A stretch of 64,000 bases of DNA, taken from an uncultured Bacteroidales bacterium (GTDB taxonomy: Bacteria > Bacteroidota > Bacteroidia > Bacteroidales > Paludibacteraceae). Below, one piece after another: positions 16,600 to 25,020 of this stretch. The stretch spans positions 62,001 to 126,000 of the forward strand of contig CAIUTB010000055.1 of NCBI GenBank assembly GCA_903901975.1, read 5' to 3'. Both the position numbers and the translations under genes were made by a program. The notes below the pieces were generated by a model, which saw nothing but the letters and a program-made list of their open reading frames with translations, searched no databases and was not told the DNA's origin. The first letter of the stretch is position 1, and every line of letters begins with the position of its first letter.

Positions 16600-17664
16600 T
16601 TAATGCCTCACATTAAACTTTGTAACCTTTCGCGATGATTCGGAAAATACCACAAGGAGGTATAAATCATTTTTGAGGTCGTCGACCGTCATTGAACCAT
16701 CCGCAGCAAACTTTCCGGTTTTAAGGGTAATTCCACTCAGGGTTTTCACGTAATAGGTCGATTCGGTGGGTTTATTTACTTTCACAACCAGTTTAGAACT
16801 TGCCGGATTGGGCTGAACAGTAAGCGGAATATCTTCTTCGGGCAAGCTCCCATTAATATCCCAGGCCGAACCCAGGTATTTTCCCCAGATAAACTCTGCC
16901 AGTTCGGGATGATCGACAAAAGGATTGCGGTTATGCTGAAATTTATACACTGCATTATTCCGGTTTATTTCTTTTGTACTTACCGGATCCTGCCGATGCC
17001 ATTTTAGAAGGAGCGCGATGGCATTCGATCGGAAAACCGGATAGGTTCCACCGACTAACACGCTTTGAGTACCTGTACTTTGCCATCGGCTCGAATAATC
17101 TTCGTAGCAGGTAACCATATACATATAGTCGCGGGCAAAATCGCCTTTGTATTCATCGGCCGGTTCAAATGCCGAACCCGAATACTGCGGCAAATAGCTT
17201 GTTGAGAGACCAACTTTCACCACACCGTTCGTAAAATCCGGGGTTCCGGTCACCACGCCAATCGGAAAATTCGATTTGTTCATATTGGCAGTGCCATCTG
17301 ACGGATAAAGATTATGTAAATCATTACCCATTGGAATAGAATTCTCTTCACCCGATGCAACACCAAACCAGCTTTTCGGTAACGAATGTTCGCGGTTTAA
17401 TCCGCTAAAACTTGTACGGTGAATATTGGAATACATGTCCCAGAAATAACCATTAGGATTCCAGTCTGTTTGTTGGAAAAAGCTTACATCTTGAGAATAA
17501 TCCAATGAAGTATGCGGACGGATAATCGAAAATATGGCCGTTTTTAATATTGCTCCGGCTTTTCCATTGGCAGCAGTATAATATCCGTCGGGAATTTGTG
17601 CGAATACGAATGCTGTAAAAACGAACAACCATAAAACAAGTTGTATCTTGCGCTGTAAGTGCAT
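16600..17664 (-). CDS. T9SS-exported endonuclease I family nuclease
   Basis: 354 residues. A signal peptide (LWLFVFTAFVFAQ) is followed by an endonuclease I domain, residues about 24-265, with GLNREHSLPKSWFG and MGNDLHNLYPSDGTANMNKS carrying the catalytic His and metal-binding Asn. These enzymes cut single- and double-stranded DNA nonspecifically outside the cell or in the periplasm. Residues about 278-354 (PLTVQPNPASSKLVVKVNK to the end) form a type A T9SS sorting domain, so the protein should be secreted or surface-anchored. With the S1/P1 nuclease, it gives the region two secreted nucleases. Confidence 0.9.
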   Translation of the reverse strand: MHLQRKIQLVLWLFVFTAFVFAQIPDGYYTAANGKAGAILKTAIFSIIRPHTSLDYSQDVSFFQQTDWNPNGYFWDMYSNIHRTSFSGLNREHSLPKSWFGVASGEENSIPMGNDLHNLYPSDGTANMNKSNFPIGVVTGTPDFTNGVVKVGLSTSYLPQYSGSAFEPADEYKGDFARDYMYMVTCYEDYSSRWQSTGTQSVLVGGTYPVFRSNAIALLLKWHRQDPVSTKEINRNNAVYKFQHNRNPFVDHPELAEFIWGKYLGSAWDINGSLPEEDIPLTVQPNPASSKLVVKVNKPTESTYYVKTLSGITLKTGKFAADGSMTVDDLKNDLYLLVVFSESSRKVTKFNVRH

Positions 17665-17712
17665 TTTGAAAATATATTTTGGTTTAATTTATTTTGTTGT
17701 ATTTAGAGCTTG

Positions 17713-17720
17713 CAAATGTA
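17713..17720 (-). promoter_or_regulatory. Candidate -7 box of endonuclease I gene
   Basis: The minus strand reads TACATTTG, a perfect TAnnTTTG match, 48 bp before the start codon. Confidence 0.45.
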
Positions 17721-17813
17721 CAAATTTTAGCGAGTGATAATTACATTCTGCTTTAAAAAAGCATAAGAACTTACATCCTGTTAGTATAATACTCTGCCCT
17801 ACATACGAAAAAA

Positions 17814-17837
17814 TCCCCGACAAACTAATGTCGGGGA
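17814..17837 (-). terminator. Strong rho-independent terminator after the DUF6266 gene
   Basis: TCCCCGACA (17814-17822) pairs with TGTCGGGGA (17829-17837), a perfect 9-bp stem with loop AACTAA, followed on the minus strand by TTTTTTCG. Confidence 0.85.
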
Positions 17838-17865
17838 ATTCCATCATTTCAGAAATCGGTGATTA

Positions 17866-18513
17866 TTATGCTATTACCACACTTCCTAAAAAATGACTGC
17901 TCGATACCAATGTGTCATCCGAAGCCGACTGAAAAAACAGATAAAACAACAAGGTATCACCGGTTTCGTTATAAGGAAGAGGCAAACTACCTGCTTTCAT
18001 TCCTCTGCTAACAGCACCCATTGAATAACTAACTTCATTTTGATCCACATTATAAACCAATAAAACGGCTTTATCAGTCCCTGTGCAATTACCTGTTCCG
18101 GAATTATCATCCCAATGGAAATTTACGATTCCATCCACAAGTTCTGCACCCGCTGAACTTTCACGGCTTAATAGACCCTGACTTATCAGCACTTTACTAT
18201 AATCAAGCTCAAAATCAGGTGCTACTCCCACTATGGCATTTTTCAATGCATAATGACAAGCATAATTGTACGACGACATGGTATCGCCTGCCATTTGTTT
18301 GAAGCTAAATTTAAGAATGAAATTAACAACCTGCATAAAGGCAGTTACTAAACCAAACTTTGTACGCTGATTAACCTGTGCTTCGCTATTCGAATTACGC
18401 GGTTTCTTAGTTTTGACGCGAATTAAATCGTCGCCTTTACGATTACCTGAACCTATTACAGTTCCTACTGTGCCTGTGAATCCACCTAGGATTCCTGAAA
18501 ACATCTTTCCCAT
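17866..18513 (-). CDS. DUF6266-family protein
   Basis: 215 residues beginning MGKMFSGILGGFTGTVGTVIG, with no signal peptide, then a basic stretch (IRVKTKKPRNSNSEAQVNQR). This N-terminus is the hallmark of DUF6266, a family of Bacteroidota proteins, often present in several copies per genome, with no known function. The glycine-rich start resembles phage or structural assembly proteins, but nothing else here supports that. It is transcribed alone and ends at a strong terminator. Confidence 0.75.
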   Translation of the reverse strand: MGKMFSGILGGFTGTVGTVIGSGNRKGDDLIRVKTKKPRNSNSEAQVNQRTKFGLVTAFMQVVNFILKFSFKQMAGDTMSSYNYACHYALKNAIVGVAPDFELDYSKVLISQGLLSRESSAGAELVDGIVNFHWDDNSGTGNCTGTDKAVLLVYNVDQNEVSYSMGAVSRGMKAGSLPLPYNETGDTLLFYLFFQSASDDTLVSSSHFLGSVVIA

Positions 18514-19030
18514 TTTTTTATATTTTTTAGTTGGGTTAGAAAATAATACTTGTGCAATCTGATTCTAGCTGAAAAATGCTGATCAATCATCCTTCTTTCG
18601 AATCGTTCTTTAATGTCAGCTCAACTGCTATTGATCATTAGCAACCGAGTTTTCATTAAACCTGTAGCGCCCTACACCCTCTGTTTTTACAACAAGTTTG
18701 CCAATGGGTAAAAATGTCCGCGTTGACCGTTATTGACCGTGCCAAACTTTTTTTCTGTCCCCTGAATTTTCTTTTGTTGTCCGCGTTGACCGCCATTGAC
18801 CGCCTTTACCTTTTCCAATCGGACATAAAAAAAGCAGTCAGATACACCAACTGCTTGCTACTATACTTTCCTTCATTGATTTACATCCTAATAAGTTCAA
18901 GAAAATTTTAAAAAAACGAACAGTAATGAGAAACACCGATCTCACTGTATTATCATTTGCTGTAAGTGGATTCTTCATAACCTTAAATGATAAACTTTTT
19001 CTGCAGAATAAACATTAATGAACCATACAA
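18514..19030. other. Non-coding stretch upstream of the ATPase gene
   Basis: No convincing gene. It holds a direct repeat (18716-18802) and, at its right, leads into the TGTAC-box array. The 65-codon frame at 18714-18911 is mostly translation of the direct repeat and is not accepted. Confidence 0.5.
18716..18802. repeat. Direct repeat pair with internal TTGACCG repeats
   Basis: GTCCGCGTTGACCG followed by a two-base variable position and ATTGACCG occurs at 18716-18739 and 18779-18802, 63 bp apart (22 of 24 positions identical). Each copy holds TTGACCG twice, giving four copies in 87 bp. Purpose unknown. Confidence 0.7.
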
Positions 19031-19116
19031 TGTACATTAATAAGTATATATTGTACTATATATTGTACATTTAATTGATATATATGTACAATACACAAAA
19101 CAATTTTGTATCTTTG
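19031..19116 (+). promoter_or_regulatory. TGTAC-box operator array and promoter of the ATPase gene
   Basis: TGTAC boxes start at 19031, 19052, 19064 and 19085 (spacings 21, 12, 21). The array is a dyad centred at 19060.5: box 1 mirrors box 4 and box 2 mirrors box 3. A perfect TAnnTTTG box (TATCTTTG) lies at 19109-19116, so the last TGTAC box falls on the -33 position. This looks like an operator of a dimeric or tetrameric regulator; the regulator is not identified. Confidence 0.5.
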
Positions 19117-19142
19117 CACCCGAAACATTAATAGTAACAGCC

Positions 19143-20336
19143 ATGGAAGAACTGTATGAAGATTTTAATCGACTATTGGAGGCAACCAAAATAGACTTCG
19201 AGCGGTATCTTTACTCCGAAATTGACTGGGAGGATAGACTTATAGGCATTGTAGGGCCTCGTGGAACAGGTAAAACAACACTAATGCTTCAACATATTAA
19301 AAAGCATTTTACTCAGCGCAAAAAAGCATTATATGTCAGTTTAGACAATATATGGTTCACCAAATCAGGATTAAAACCAACCGTCCATGAATTTTACAGC
19401 ATGGGAGGCACTCATATTTTCATCGATGAAGTACACCGGTATCCAGATTGGGCTATTGAGATTAAAAATCTTTACGATAGTTACCCTGATTTGCATATTG
19501 TATTTACAGGTTCATCCATTTTAGAAATATATAAATCAAATGCTGATTTATCACGCCGGGCTATCACCTATCATCTGTATGGATTGTCATTTCGGGAGTT
19601 TTTAAAATTAGAGTCTAACTATGTTGCACCTGTTTTATCGTTGAATGATATTATAAAAAACCATATTGAAATTACATCGAAAATCTGTTCCGAAATTAAA
19701 ATTATACCTTCATTCAGGGCATATCTTGAATATGGTTATTATCCCTTTTTTAAAGAAGGTGTAAAACGCTATTCGATGCGATTACGGAATGTGGTGAATG
19801 TAATTTTAGAATCTGATTTACCTGCCGTTGAAAAAATCGAATATGCATCCATCTATAAACTGCGTAAAATGCTAATGATTGTATCGTCATTAGTTCCTTA
19901 CACCCCTAATTTAAGCACGTTGAGTATTCAACTCGAAATAAACCGGGCAACTGTAATGAAGTATTTTATTTATTTGCAGAAAGCCGGATTAGTTCGTATG
20001 TTACTTGCCGACCAGAAAGGCATGAATTTAATGAATAAGCCCGAAAAGTTATTTTTAGACAACAGCAATCTTATTCATGCACTTGCACCCGAAAACTACA
20101 ATACGGGCAATGTCCGTGAAACGTTTTTTATGAATCAACTTTCTTTAAAACACAATGTTTCATCTGCAAATAAAGGTGATTTCTTAATTGACGGCACCTA
20201 TACTTTTGAAGTTGGTGGTATAAATAAAACTTTCAAACAAATAAAAGATTTACCGGAAAGTTATATTGCCAAGGATGACCTTGAAACCGGATATGGAAAT
20301 AATATTCCACTCTGGCTATTCGGATTACTTTATTAG
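19143..20336 (+). CDS. AAA ATPase of the AAA_14/DUF4143 type
   Basis: 397 residues. Walker A is GPRGTGKTT (residues 38-46) and Walker B is HIFIDEVHRYPDW (Asp 95, Glu 96), followed by sensor-like FTGSSILEIY. The middle has a winged-helix-like part (STLSIQLEINRATVMKYFIY), and the C-terminus (FEVGGINKTFKQIKDLPESY) matches the DUF4143 half, which has a nuclease-like fold. Such proteins are common, scattered and function-unknown in Bacteroidota; roles in defence or regulation have been suggested only by analogy. It stands alone behind a symmetric TGTAC operator array. Confidence 0.82.
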   Translation: MEELYEDFNRLLEATKIDFERYLYSEIDWEDRLIGIVGPRGTGKTTLMLQHIKKHFTQRKKALYVSLDNIWFTKSGLKPTVHEFYSMGGTHIFIDEVHRYPDWAIEIKNLYDSYPDLHIVFTGSSILEIYKSNADLSRRAITYHLYGLSFREFLKLESNYVAPVLSLNDIIKNHIEITSKICSEIKIIPSFRAYLEYGYYPFFKEGVKRYSMRLRNVVNVILESDLPAVEKIEYASIYKLRKMLMIVSSLVPYTPNLSTLSIQLEINRATVMKYFIYLQKAGLVRMLLADQKGMNLMNKPEKLFLDNSNLIHALAPENYNTGNVRETFFMNQLSLKHNVSSANKGDFLIDGTYTFEVGGINKTFKQIKDLPESYIAKDDLETGYGNNIPLWLFGLLY

Positions 20337-20650
20337 GGAATTTGAATTCATCATTCTTATACCAACTGTACATACAAAATGACCCAAAATCATTTTTATG
20401 TTTACTGTTGTTAATGCCGATTGAAAATTCCGTTTTCGGAAGGCATATCGAGTATTTCGAGATTCCGTGCAACGGAACAAACAAATAGGACTATGTGACT
20501 ATGTCGAAATTGAACCATATTGTTTGTGCAAACGGTATTACTGTTCTAATGAACTCAGAACTATTGAGATGGAATTGTTTCTGAAAATAAATAACAAAGA
20601 AAAGAAAATTAGACATGTTATCATACTAAATCCTGTAATCAAAAAAAAAA
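20337..20650. other. Non-coding stretch after the ATPase gene
   Basis: Contains small hairpins (TTCCG-TTTT-CGGAA near 20430 and TTCCGTGCAACGGAA near 20463) that may end the ATPase transcript. The 65-codon frame at 20467-20664 has no recognisable domain and runs into the opposite-strand terminator, so it is not called. Confidence 0.4.
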
Positions 20651-20682
20651 GAAAGAATGTTTGAATTAACAAACATTCTTTC
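20651..20682 (-). terminator. Very strong rho-independent terminator of the 57-residue peptide gene
   Basis: GAAAGAATGTTTG (20651-20663) pairs perfectly with CAAACATTCTTTC (20670-20682), loop AATTAA. On the minus strand a run of ten T residues follows. It lies 40 bp past the peptide gene stop. Confidence 0.85.
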
Positions 20683-20722
20683 CTGCATAAAACGAAACAA
20701 TCAGAGAGAACCTGATTTCATT

Positions 20723-20896
20723 TCAGACTTGATTTGTTTTAAAGGGATCGTTATTAAAATACTCGGGAGTAGCATTCAATACTGTTTCACCTCCAGGTCC
20801 GACAGGTGGTGTTGATTCTAGCTGTAAGGCTATTTCATTATCTAATTCAATACGTTCCACTTGTGGAGCGATGTAGGTTTGTTTATTTGTTTTCAT
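20723..20896 (-). CDS. Small peptide of 57 residues, Bacteroidota short-peptide type
   Basis: A complete frame from ATG (20896) to TGA (20723). The peptide starts MKTNKQTYIAPQVERIELDN, continues with an acidic amphipathic stretch, a proline/glycine run (STPPVGPGG) and ends FKTNQV. The start 'Y-x-A-P-x-V/I-E-x-I/V' followed by an acidic Gly/Pro-rich tail is a pattern I recognise from many unannotated small proteins of Bacteroidales; no function is established. A real gene is supported by the flanking structures: a strong terminator 40 bp downstream and the previous gene's hairpin (20943-20986) upstream, making it a self-contained unit next to three T9SS beta-helix genes. Confidence 0.65.
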   Translation of the reverse strand: MKTNKQTYIAPQVERIELDNEIALQLESTPPVGPGGETVLNATPEYFNNDPFKTNQV

Positions 20897-20942
20897 ATTA
20901 TCAGATTTTAAGCGGTTTATATTATTAAGTGATTATTTTTTT

Positions 20943-20986
20943 GAATTCAGAACTTATCACCTTTTGGGGCAATAAGCTCTGAATTT
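20943..20986 (-). terminator. Long hairpin after the 1246-residue T9SS protein gene
   Basis: TTCAGAACTTAT (20946-20957) pairs with ATAAGCTCTGAA (20972-20983), extended on both sides to about 16-19 bp with a few G-U pairs. It lies between the T9SS gene stop and the small peptide gene. Confidence 0.6.
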
Positions 20987-21025
20987 GTAAACAAAACAAC
21001 AATTTTTCTTAGAAATGGAAAATAA

Positions 21026-24000
21026 TCAATCAATAATTACTTTTCTGGTTATCGTTTTTCCGGCATTACTAATTGTAACAATATACACACCGGGCTGAAG
21101 TGAAGTTCCTAGCTGAGAATTAGTCTGTGTAAGGTTTTTCGACATGATTTTCTGGCCAATTGCGGTATAAACAGATGCACTTGCTTTTCCTAGCATTTCA
21201 CACGGTATATTGACTGCAATTTGATTGTTGGCATTTCTGAAAACAAATACTGAATTACTGTTATCAATACTGCTATTTAGCGCTGTTGCCACTGAGCTTG
21301 ATTTGAACATAAGAGTGAAACGACTTGTAGTGCTTACTGCGTCAGAACTAAAATGATAAGTTGAACCATCAGACAAATCTTGCACCGAATAGGTTTGATT
21401 ATCTTTCAAGATAATCTGAGTACCCGCATCAAAATGAGCTATTTCACTGGCCTTGATTGTAAATGTATTGGATTGACCGCTTGTGAATCCGAGTGGCAAT
21501 TCTACATTATAAGGAATACTATTCATTCCGTTAATAGCCAGGTTTTCAGTTCCAACTGTAGTATAGATTTCAGGAATAGTTGCAGTATTATTTTTCATCT
21601 TAGGTGAATCGTAAGCATCAAACACATCTGCAGCATTAGCATCAAAATATAGCACTGTTTCGTCCGTGTTTACTGTGTTAGAGACCTCTAAGCGTAAAAC
21701 TTTCTGTGTATTTATTGCCGGCGCTTTCAACTGATTGTTCACAACACTTTGATCTTGATGTGAACGTGCTGTATTTGGAAAAGTTACTGATCCCGTACCA
21801 GTAGACGGTATCTGCACCCAAAAGGCTTGCATGGGTGGAATATATGTTGTGCCGTTATTAGTGCCTTGACCACCGCTACTGTTGTAGGTTTGGAATAAAT
21901 AGGCTCCTGTACTTTTACTCCGATACCAAATACTTGTGCCGACATTACTTAAATTGGCAGCATCCCAACTAACATAGGAAGGATATGGATTACCAATCAA
22001 ATTAAATCCCTGAAAACTTACTTCCTGACGTGTAAGCCCTGTAATTGATTTTGCAGTAACATTACCAGTATTTAGTGTGCCACCAGTAAAAGTAACTACC
22101 CCGGTATTGGCGACATTGGCAATATAACCTTTCATATCTACATTAAGAGCAGTAGAAGTATTTGTTATGGATGACCAGGTATTTGGACTTGCCTCCACGT
22201 AATAATATAAGGGATTTAAAACACTTGCTGAAACCACATTACTGCTTGCGCCCGAAACCGGACTGGATATATACCAGTTACGCCCAGCGCTTAGATATTG
22301 TTGAACGCTGGTAGTACCAGTAACGTTTAGTGTGCCAGGATTATCAATAAAAGTAGCTGTTCCGTTGCTAGCATCGCTTTTCAAAAGTAAATTACCTGCG
22401 ACAGATAATGCGCCTGAAGAAATGGTTGTTTGTTTGCCTGCATTGATAGTTAAATCAAGGCACGAAAATCCAGCACCTGAAAAGGTACCATTTATCACGG
22501 CATTAATGGTTGAAGTGGGTGATACATCCCATGCGCTGCCATTCCAGGTTGCTGATGGTTCATAAGCACCCATTTTAGGCGATGTGGAGCGTGTATTAGC
22601 ATTATAATCCGTAGTTACTCCATTGCCGCTAACTCCAAGTAATGCTGAATTAGTGGCTTTATAATCTGTTGCTACTGCAGTACCTGCAGTAATAGCTGCC
22701 GCTCCTGTAAAACTAGGATCAACTGCTTTACTATTCACATCCTGACCAGTAACAATTACGCTGGTTGTTTTGTCTGCACTAGCAAAAGCACCTAATTTAC
22801 TACCTTCACCTGAAACGAAGTAATCGTTGTAATCGCACACAAAAGTGCCCGAAGGTGCTGAAGCACTAAAGGCATAATGTTGACTACTTCCACCTACTGT
22901 GGAACGTGCGTTTACCAGAACATTATTCTTAATATTTTTGTTGAAGGTTGACCCATTAGAACTTGTTAAGCAATATGATTTCGCAGTTGAACCAGAACCT
23001 TCATTTCCACCAATATAAATGGTATTATAATACATATTAGTTGTAGATGTACCTCCTGAATTTGCTTCTTGTATTCCTATAATGTTACAAGCAGCATCGC
23101 CTCCCAAACTAATGATATTATTGGATAAAGTGGAAGTAGAACCTGCGGCTGAATTATAGATATTTACACCATATGTTGAAGCTTTTGCTGCAGAAGTGCT
23201 ATTTGGAGAAAATATGTTAGATATAAAATTTCCGTTAATGATATTGTTACCATTACCAACCAACATTACTTGTAAAGTACTGCTTGAAGAAGTCGTACTA
23301 TTTGTTATATTAGCAATAGTATTACCACTTATCGTGGTATTTCCTGCACCGTTCTGTCTGATTATCTGAATATTATGCGCTCCTGTAGCAGCTGCATTGA
23401 TGCTATTGGCTGTAGTTGTACTTCCAATAATATTATTTTGAAAATAGCTAGTACCTGCACTACTGTTGAAAAGTCCATAGATGGCAGCCGGAACGGTATT
23501 CATGGTAATCGAGCCAATATTATTGTTGCTGCAATTACCGGTTCCAACACTTGTTGCAGTTTGACCAAAATTAATCCCATAAAACTGTGCCGCAGTTGCT
23601 CCTGCTCCAGTATAGTTAATTGAACCTGTTCCGGTAGTTGCTCCAATGGTATTGCCTGTAACATTGATGGCAGCACCACCAATATTAATTCCTGTCCACA
23701 TTGCATTGGCTGAATTGCCCCATTCAATGTGTTGTATCGTATTATTAGTCACGGTTGTTACCGGTGTTCCACCTACAGTTACGTTTATGGCATAAAACGG
23801 ATTGTCTAAAGCATTGGTTTTTCTAAAAGGGTTAAGACCAGCACACAATGCTGCCGAACCTCCAATATAGTTATTGGAAATATTAAAACCGGTACCCGAA
23901 CCATTGCTTACTGAAATGACACTGCAGGTTAAAGCCGATGCAGTAGGAATAAACGAGGTGGTTTCGTAAAAACTATTGCCTGTTATGGTACAAGCACTGG

Positions 24001-24766
24001 TGGATGCACCAAGATTAATAGCACCTCCAGTTCCTTGACCAGCATTAGTCGAAAGAAAATCAGCAAATTCATTATCGGTGATGGTTAGATTGTTATTGGG
24101 ATACGCTGCTGATGTACCCACCGATAAAATTGACCAAGTAGGTCTCTTGGCATTGTCAGCACAAGTAAACAAGTTATTACTAATTGTATTATTTCCATTT
24201 CCGGTTGCTAGCGTAGCACCAGCTAAAATACAAATTATACCTCTGTAATTAGCAGTTCCCGATCCTTTGATTGTACAATATTTAATTGTGTTGCCCGAAG
24301 AATTGCCTTCCAACCTAATGGTAATGGCACCCAGCACAGTTGCACCTCCAGTATTGGTAATGGTTAAGTCTCTGGTAGAGCCATTTAAACTTCCATCTGC
24401 ATTGTGTAACCGACCATCAATGACCATTCCACTGACAGCAGTTAAATTGAATAATGGACCACTAATATTCCCGCTAATAGTTTTTCCGGTTACTGTTGGA
24501 TAAATATTCAGGGTAGTCCATGAAGCAGATTTGGTATAATAAATTGTAGATGTTTCAGTAGTATTGTCTATAATTTGAAGGTTTACTACTCCCGTAAATG
24601 TATTCAGGGCATTGAATGCTGCCGTCATTGATTTATAATCGGCACCAGGGCTAAGTGTGGTTCCACCATCAGAAGACCCAACTTTAACTGTAGAATCGGC
24701 TTTTGCCGTCCACGCGAAAAGACACATTAAAAGTGTCATCGAAAGAAAGAGTTTTTTTGTATTCAT
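21026..24766 (-). CDS. Large T9SS-exported parallel beta-helix protein (paralog A)
   Basis: 1246 residues. Signal peptide MNTKKLFLSMTLLMCLFAWT, cleaved after AKA. Residues about 24-700 are Asn/Thr/Gly-rich with recurrent units (GNTIKYCTIKGSG, NNNLTITDNEFADF, GTGFNISNNYIGGS), the pattern of a right-handed parallel beta-helix. Residues about 740-1150 are an extra beta-rich region absent from the paralog at 28256, and the last 80 residues form a type A T9SS sorting domain ending GVYIVTISNAGKTITRKVII. Its first 690 residues are nearly identical to the paralog at 28256, and both resemble the one at 30888. No catalytic site was recognised; adhesin or polysaccharide-binding role is possible. Confidence 0.85.
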   Translation of the reverse strand: MNTKKLFLSMTLLMCLFAWTAKADSTVKVGSSDGGTTLSPGADYKSMTAAFNALNTFTGVVNLQIIDNTTETSTIYYTKSASWTTLNIYPTVTGKTISGNISGPLFNLTAVSGMVIDGRLHNADGSLNGSTRDLTITNTGGATVLGAITIRLEGNSSGNTIKYCTIKGSGTANYRGIICILAGATLATGNGNNTISNNLFTCADNAKRPTWSILSVGTSAAYPNNNLTITDNEFADFLSTNAGQGTGGAINLGASTSACTITGNSFYETTSFIPTASALTCSVISVSNGSGTGFNISNNYIGGSAALCAGLNPFRKTNALDNPFYAINVTVGGTPVTTVTNNTIQHIEWGNSANAMWTGINIGGAAINVTGNTIGATTGTGSINYTGAGATAAQFYGINFGQTATSVGTGNCSNNNIGSITMNTVPAAIYGLFNSSAGTSYFQNNIIGSTTTANSINAAATGAHNIQIIRQNGAGNTTISGNTIANITNSTTSSSSTLQVMLVGNGNNIINGNFISNIFSPNSTSAAKASTYGVNIYNSAAGSTSTLSNNIISLGGDAACNIIGIQEANSGGTSTTNMYYNTIYIGGNEGSGSTAKSYCLTSSNGSTFNKNIKNNVLVNARSTVGGSSQHYAFSASAPSGTFVCDYNDYFVSGEGSKLGAFASADKTTSVIVTGQDVNSKAVDPSFTGAAAITAGTAVATDYKATNSALLGVSGNGVTTDYNANTRSTSPKMGAYEPSATWNGSAWDVSPTSTINAVINGTFSGAGFSCLDLTINAGKQTTISSGALSVAGNLLLKSDASNGTATFIDNPGTLNVTGTTSVQQYLSAGRNWYISSPVSGASSNVVSASVLNPLYYYVEASPNTWSSITNTSTALNVDMKGYIANVANTGVVTFTGGTLNTGNVTAKSITGLTRQEVSFQGFNLIGNPYPSYVSWDAANLSNVGTSIWYRSKSTGAYLFQTYNSSGGQGTNNGTTYIPPMQAFWVQIPSTGTGSVTFPNTARSHQDQSVVNNQLKAPAINTQKVLRLEVSNTVNTDETVLYFDANAADVFDAYDSPKMKNNTATIPEIYTTVGTENLAINGMNSIPYNVELPLGFTSGQSNTFTIKASEIAHFDAGTQIILKDNQTYSVQDLSDGSTYHFSSDAVSTTSRFTLMFKSSSVATALNSSIDNSNSVFVFRNANNQIAVNIPCEMLGKASASVYTAIGQKIMSKNLTQTNSQLGTSLQPGVYIVTISNAGKTITRKVIID

Positions 24767-24915
24767 GTGATTGATTTTAAGGATGAAATAAACATATTGA
24801 AAAGATACAATTGAAAAGTTGTAAGTTTACATATATTATTAGACACAAAATGAATGTGTAACCCTTGCATCAAAAAAAATATGCCAATAAAAGTAGAAGT
24901 TATACCTTTAAAATG

Positions 24916-24959
24916 ACAAAATTTGAATAACAGTTGATTACTGATTATTCAAATTTTGT
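24916..24959 (-). terminator. Long perfect hairpin terminator
   Basis: ACAAAATTTGAATAA (24916-24930) pairs perfectly with TTATTCAAATTTTGT (24945-24959), with an inner CAGT/ACTG pair. It follows the gene at 25021 on the minus strand. Confidence 0.8.
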
Positions 24960-25020
24960 GTTCGTAAATATTTTATATTCGTAATTTATTTAGTAGAAAT
25001 CAACAAGTTACATACCGCAG

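Noticed and set aside
18714-18911. 65-codon frame on the plus strand
   Set aside because: Its sequence is mostly translation of the direct repeat (LSALTVIDR/LSALTAIDR); no promoter or domain.
20467-20664. 65-codon frame on the plus strand
   Set aside because: No recognisable domain, and it ends in the stem of a terminator that works on the opposite strand.
23375-23623. Antisense frames in the beta-helix genes (several of 70-118 codons, for example here and at 29186)
   Set aside because: They come from the compositional bias of the Asn/Thr-rich coding strand and occur at matching places in both paralogs.
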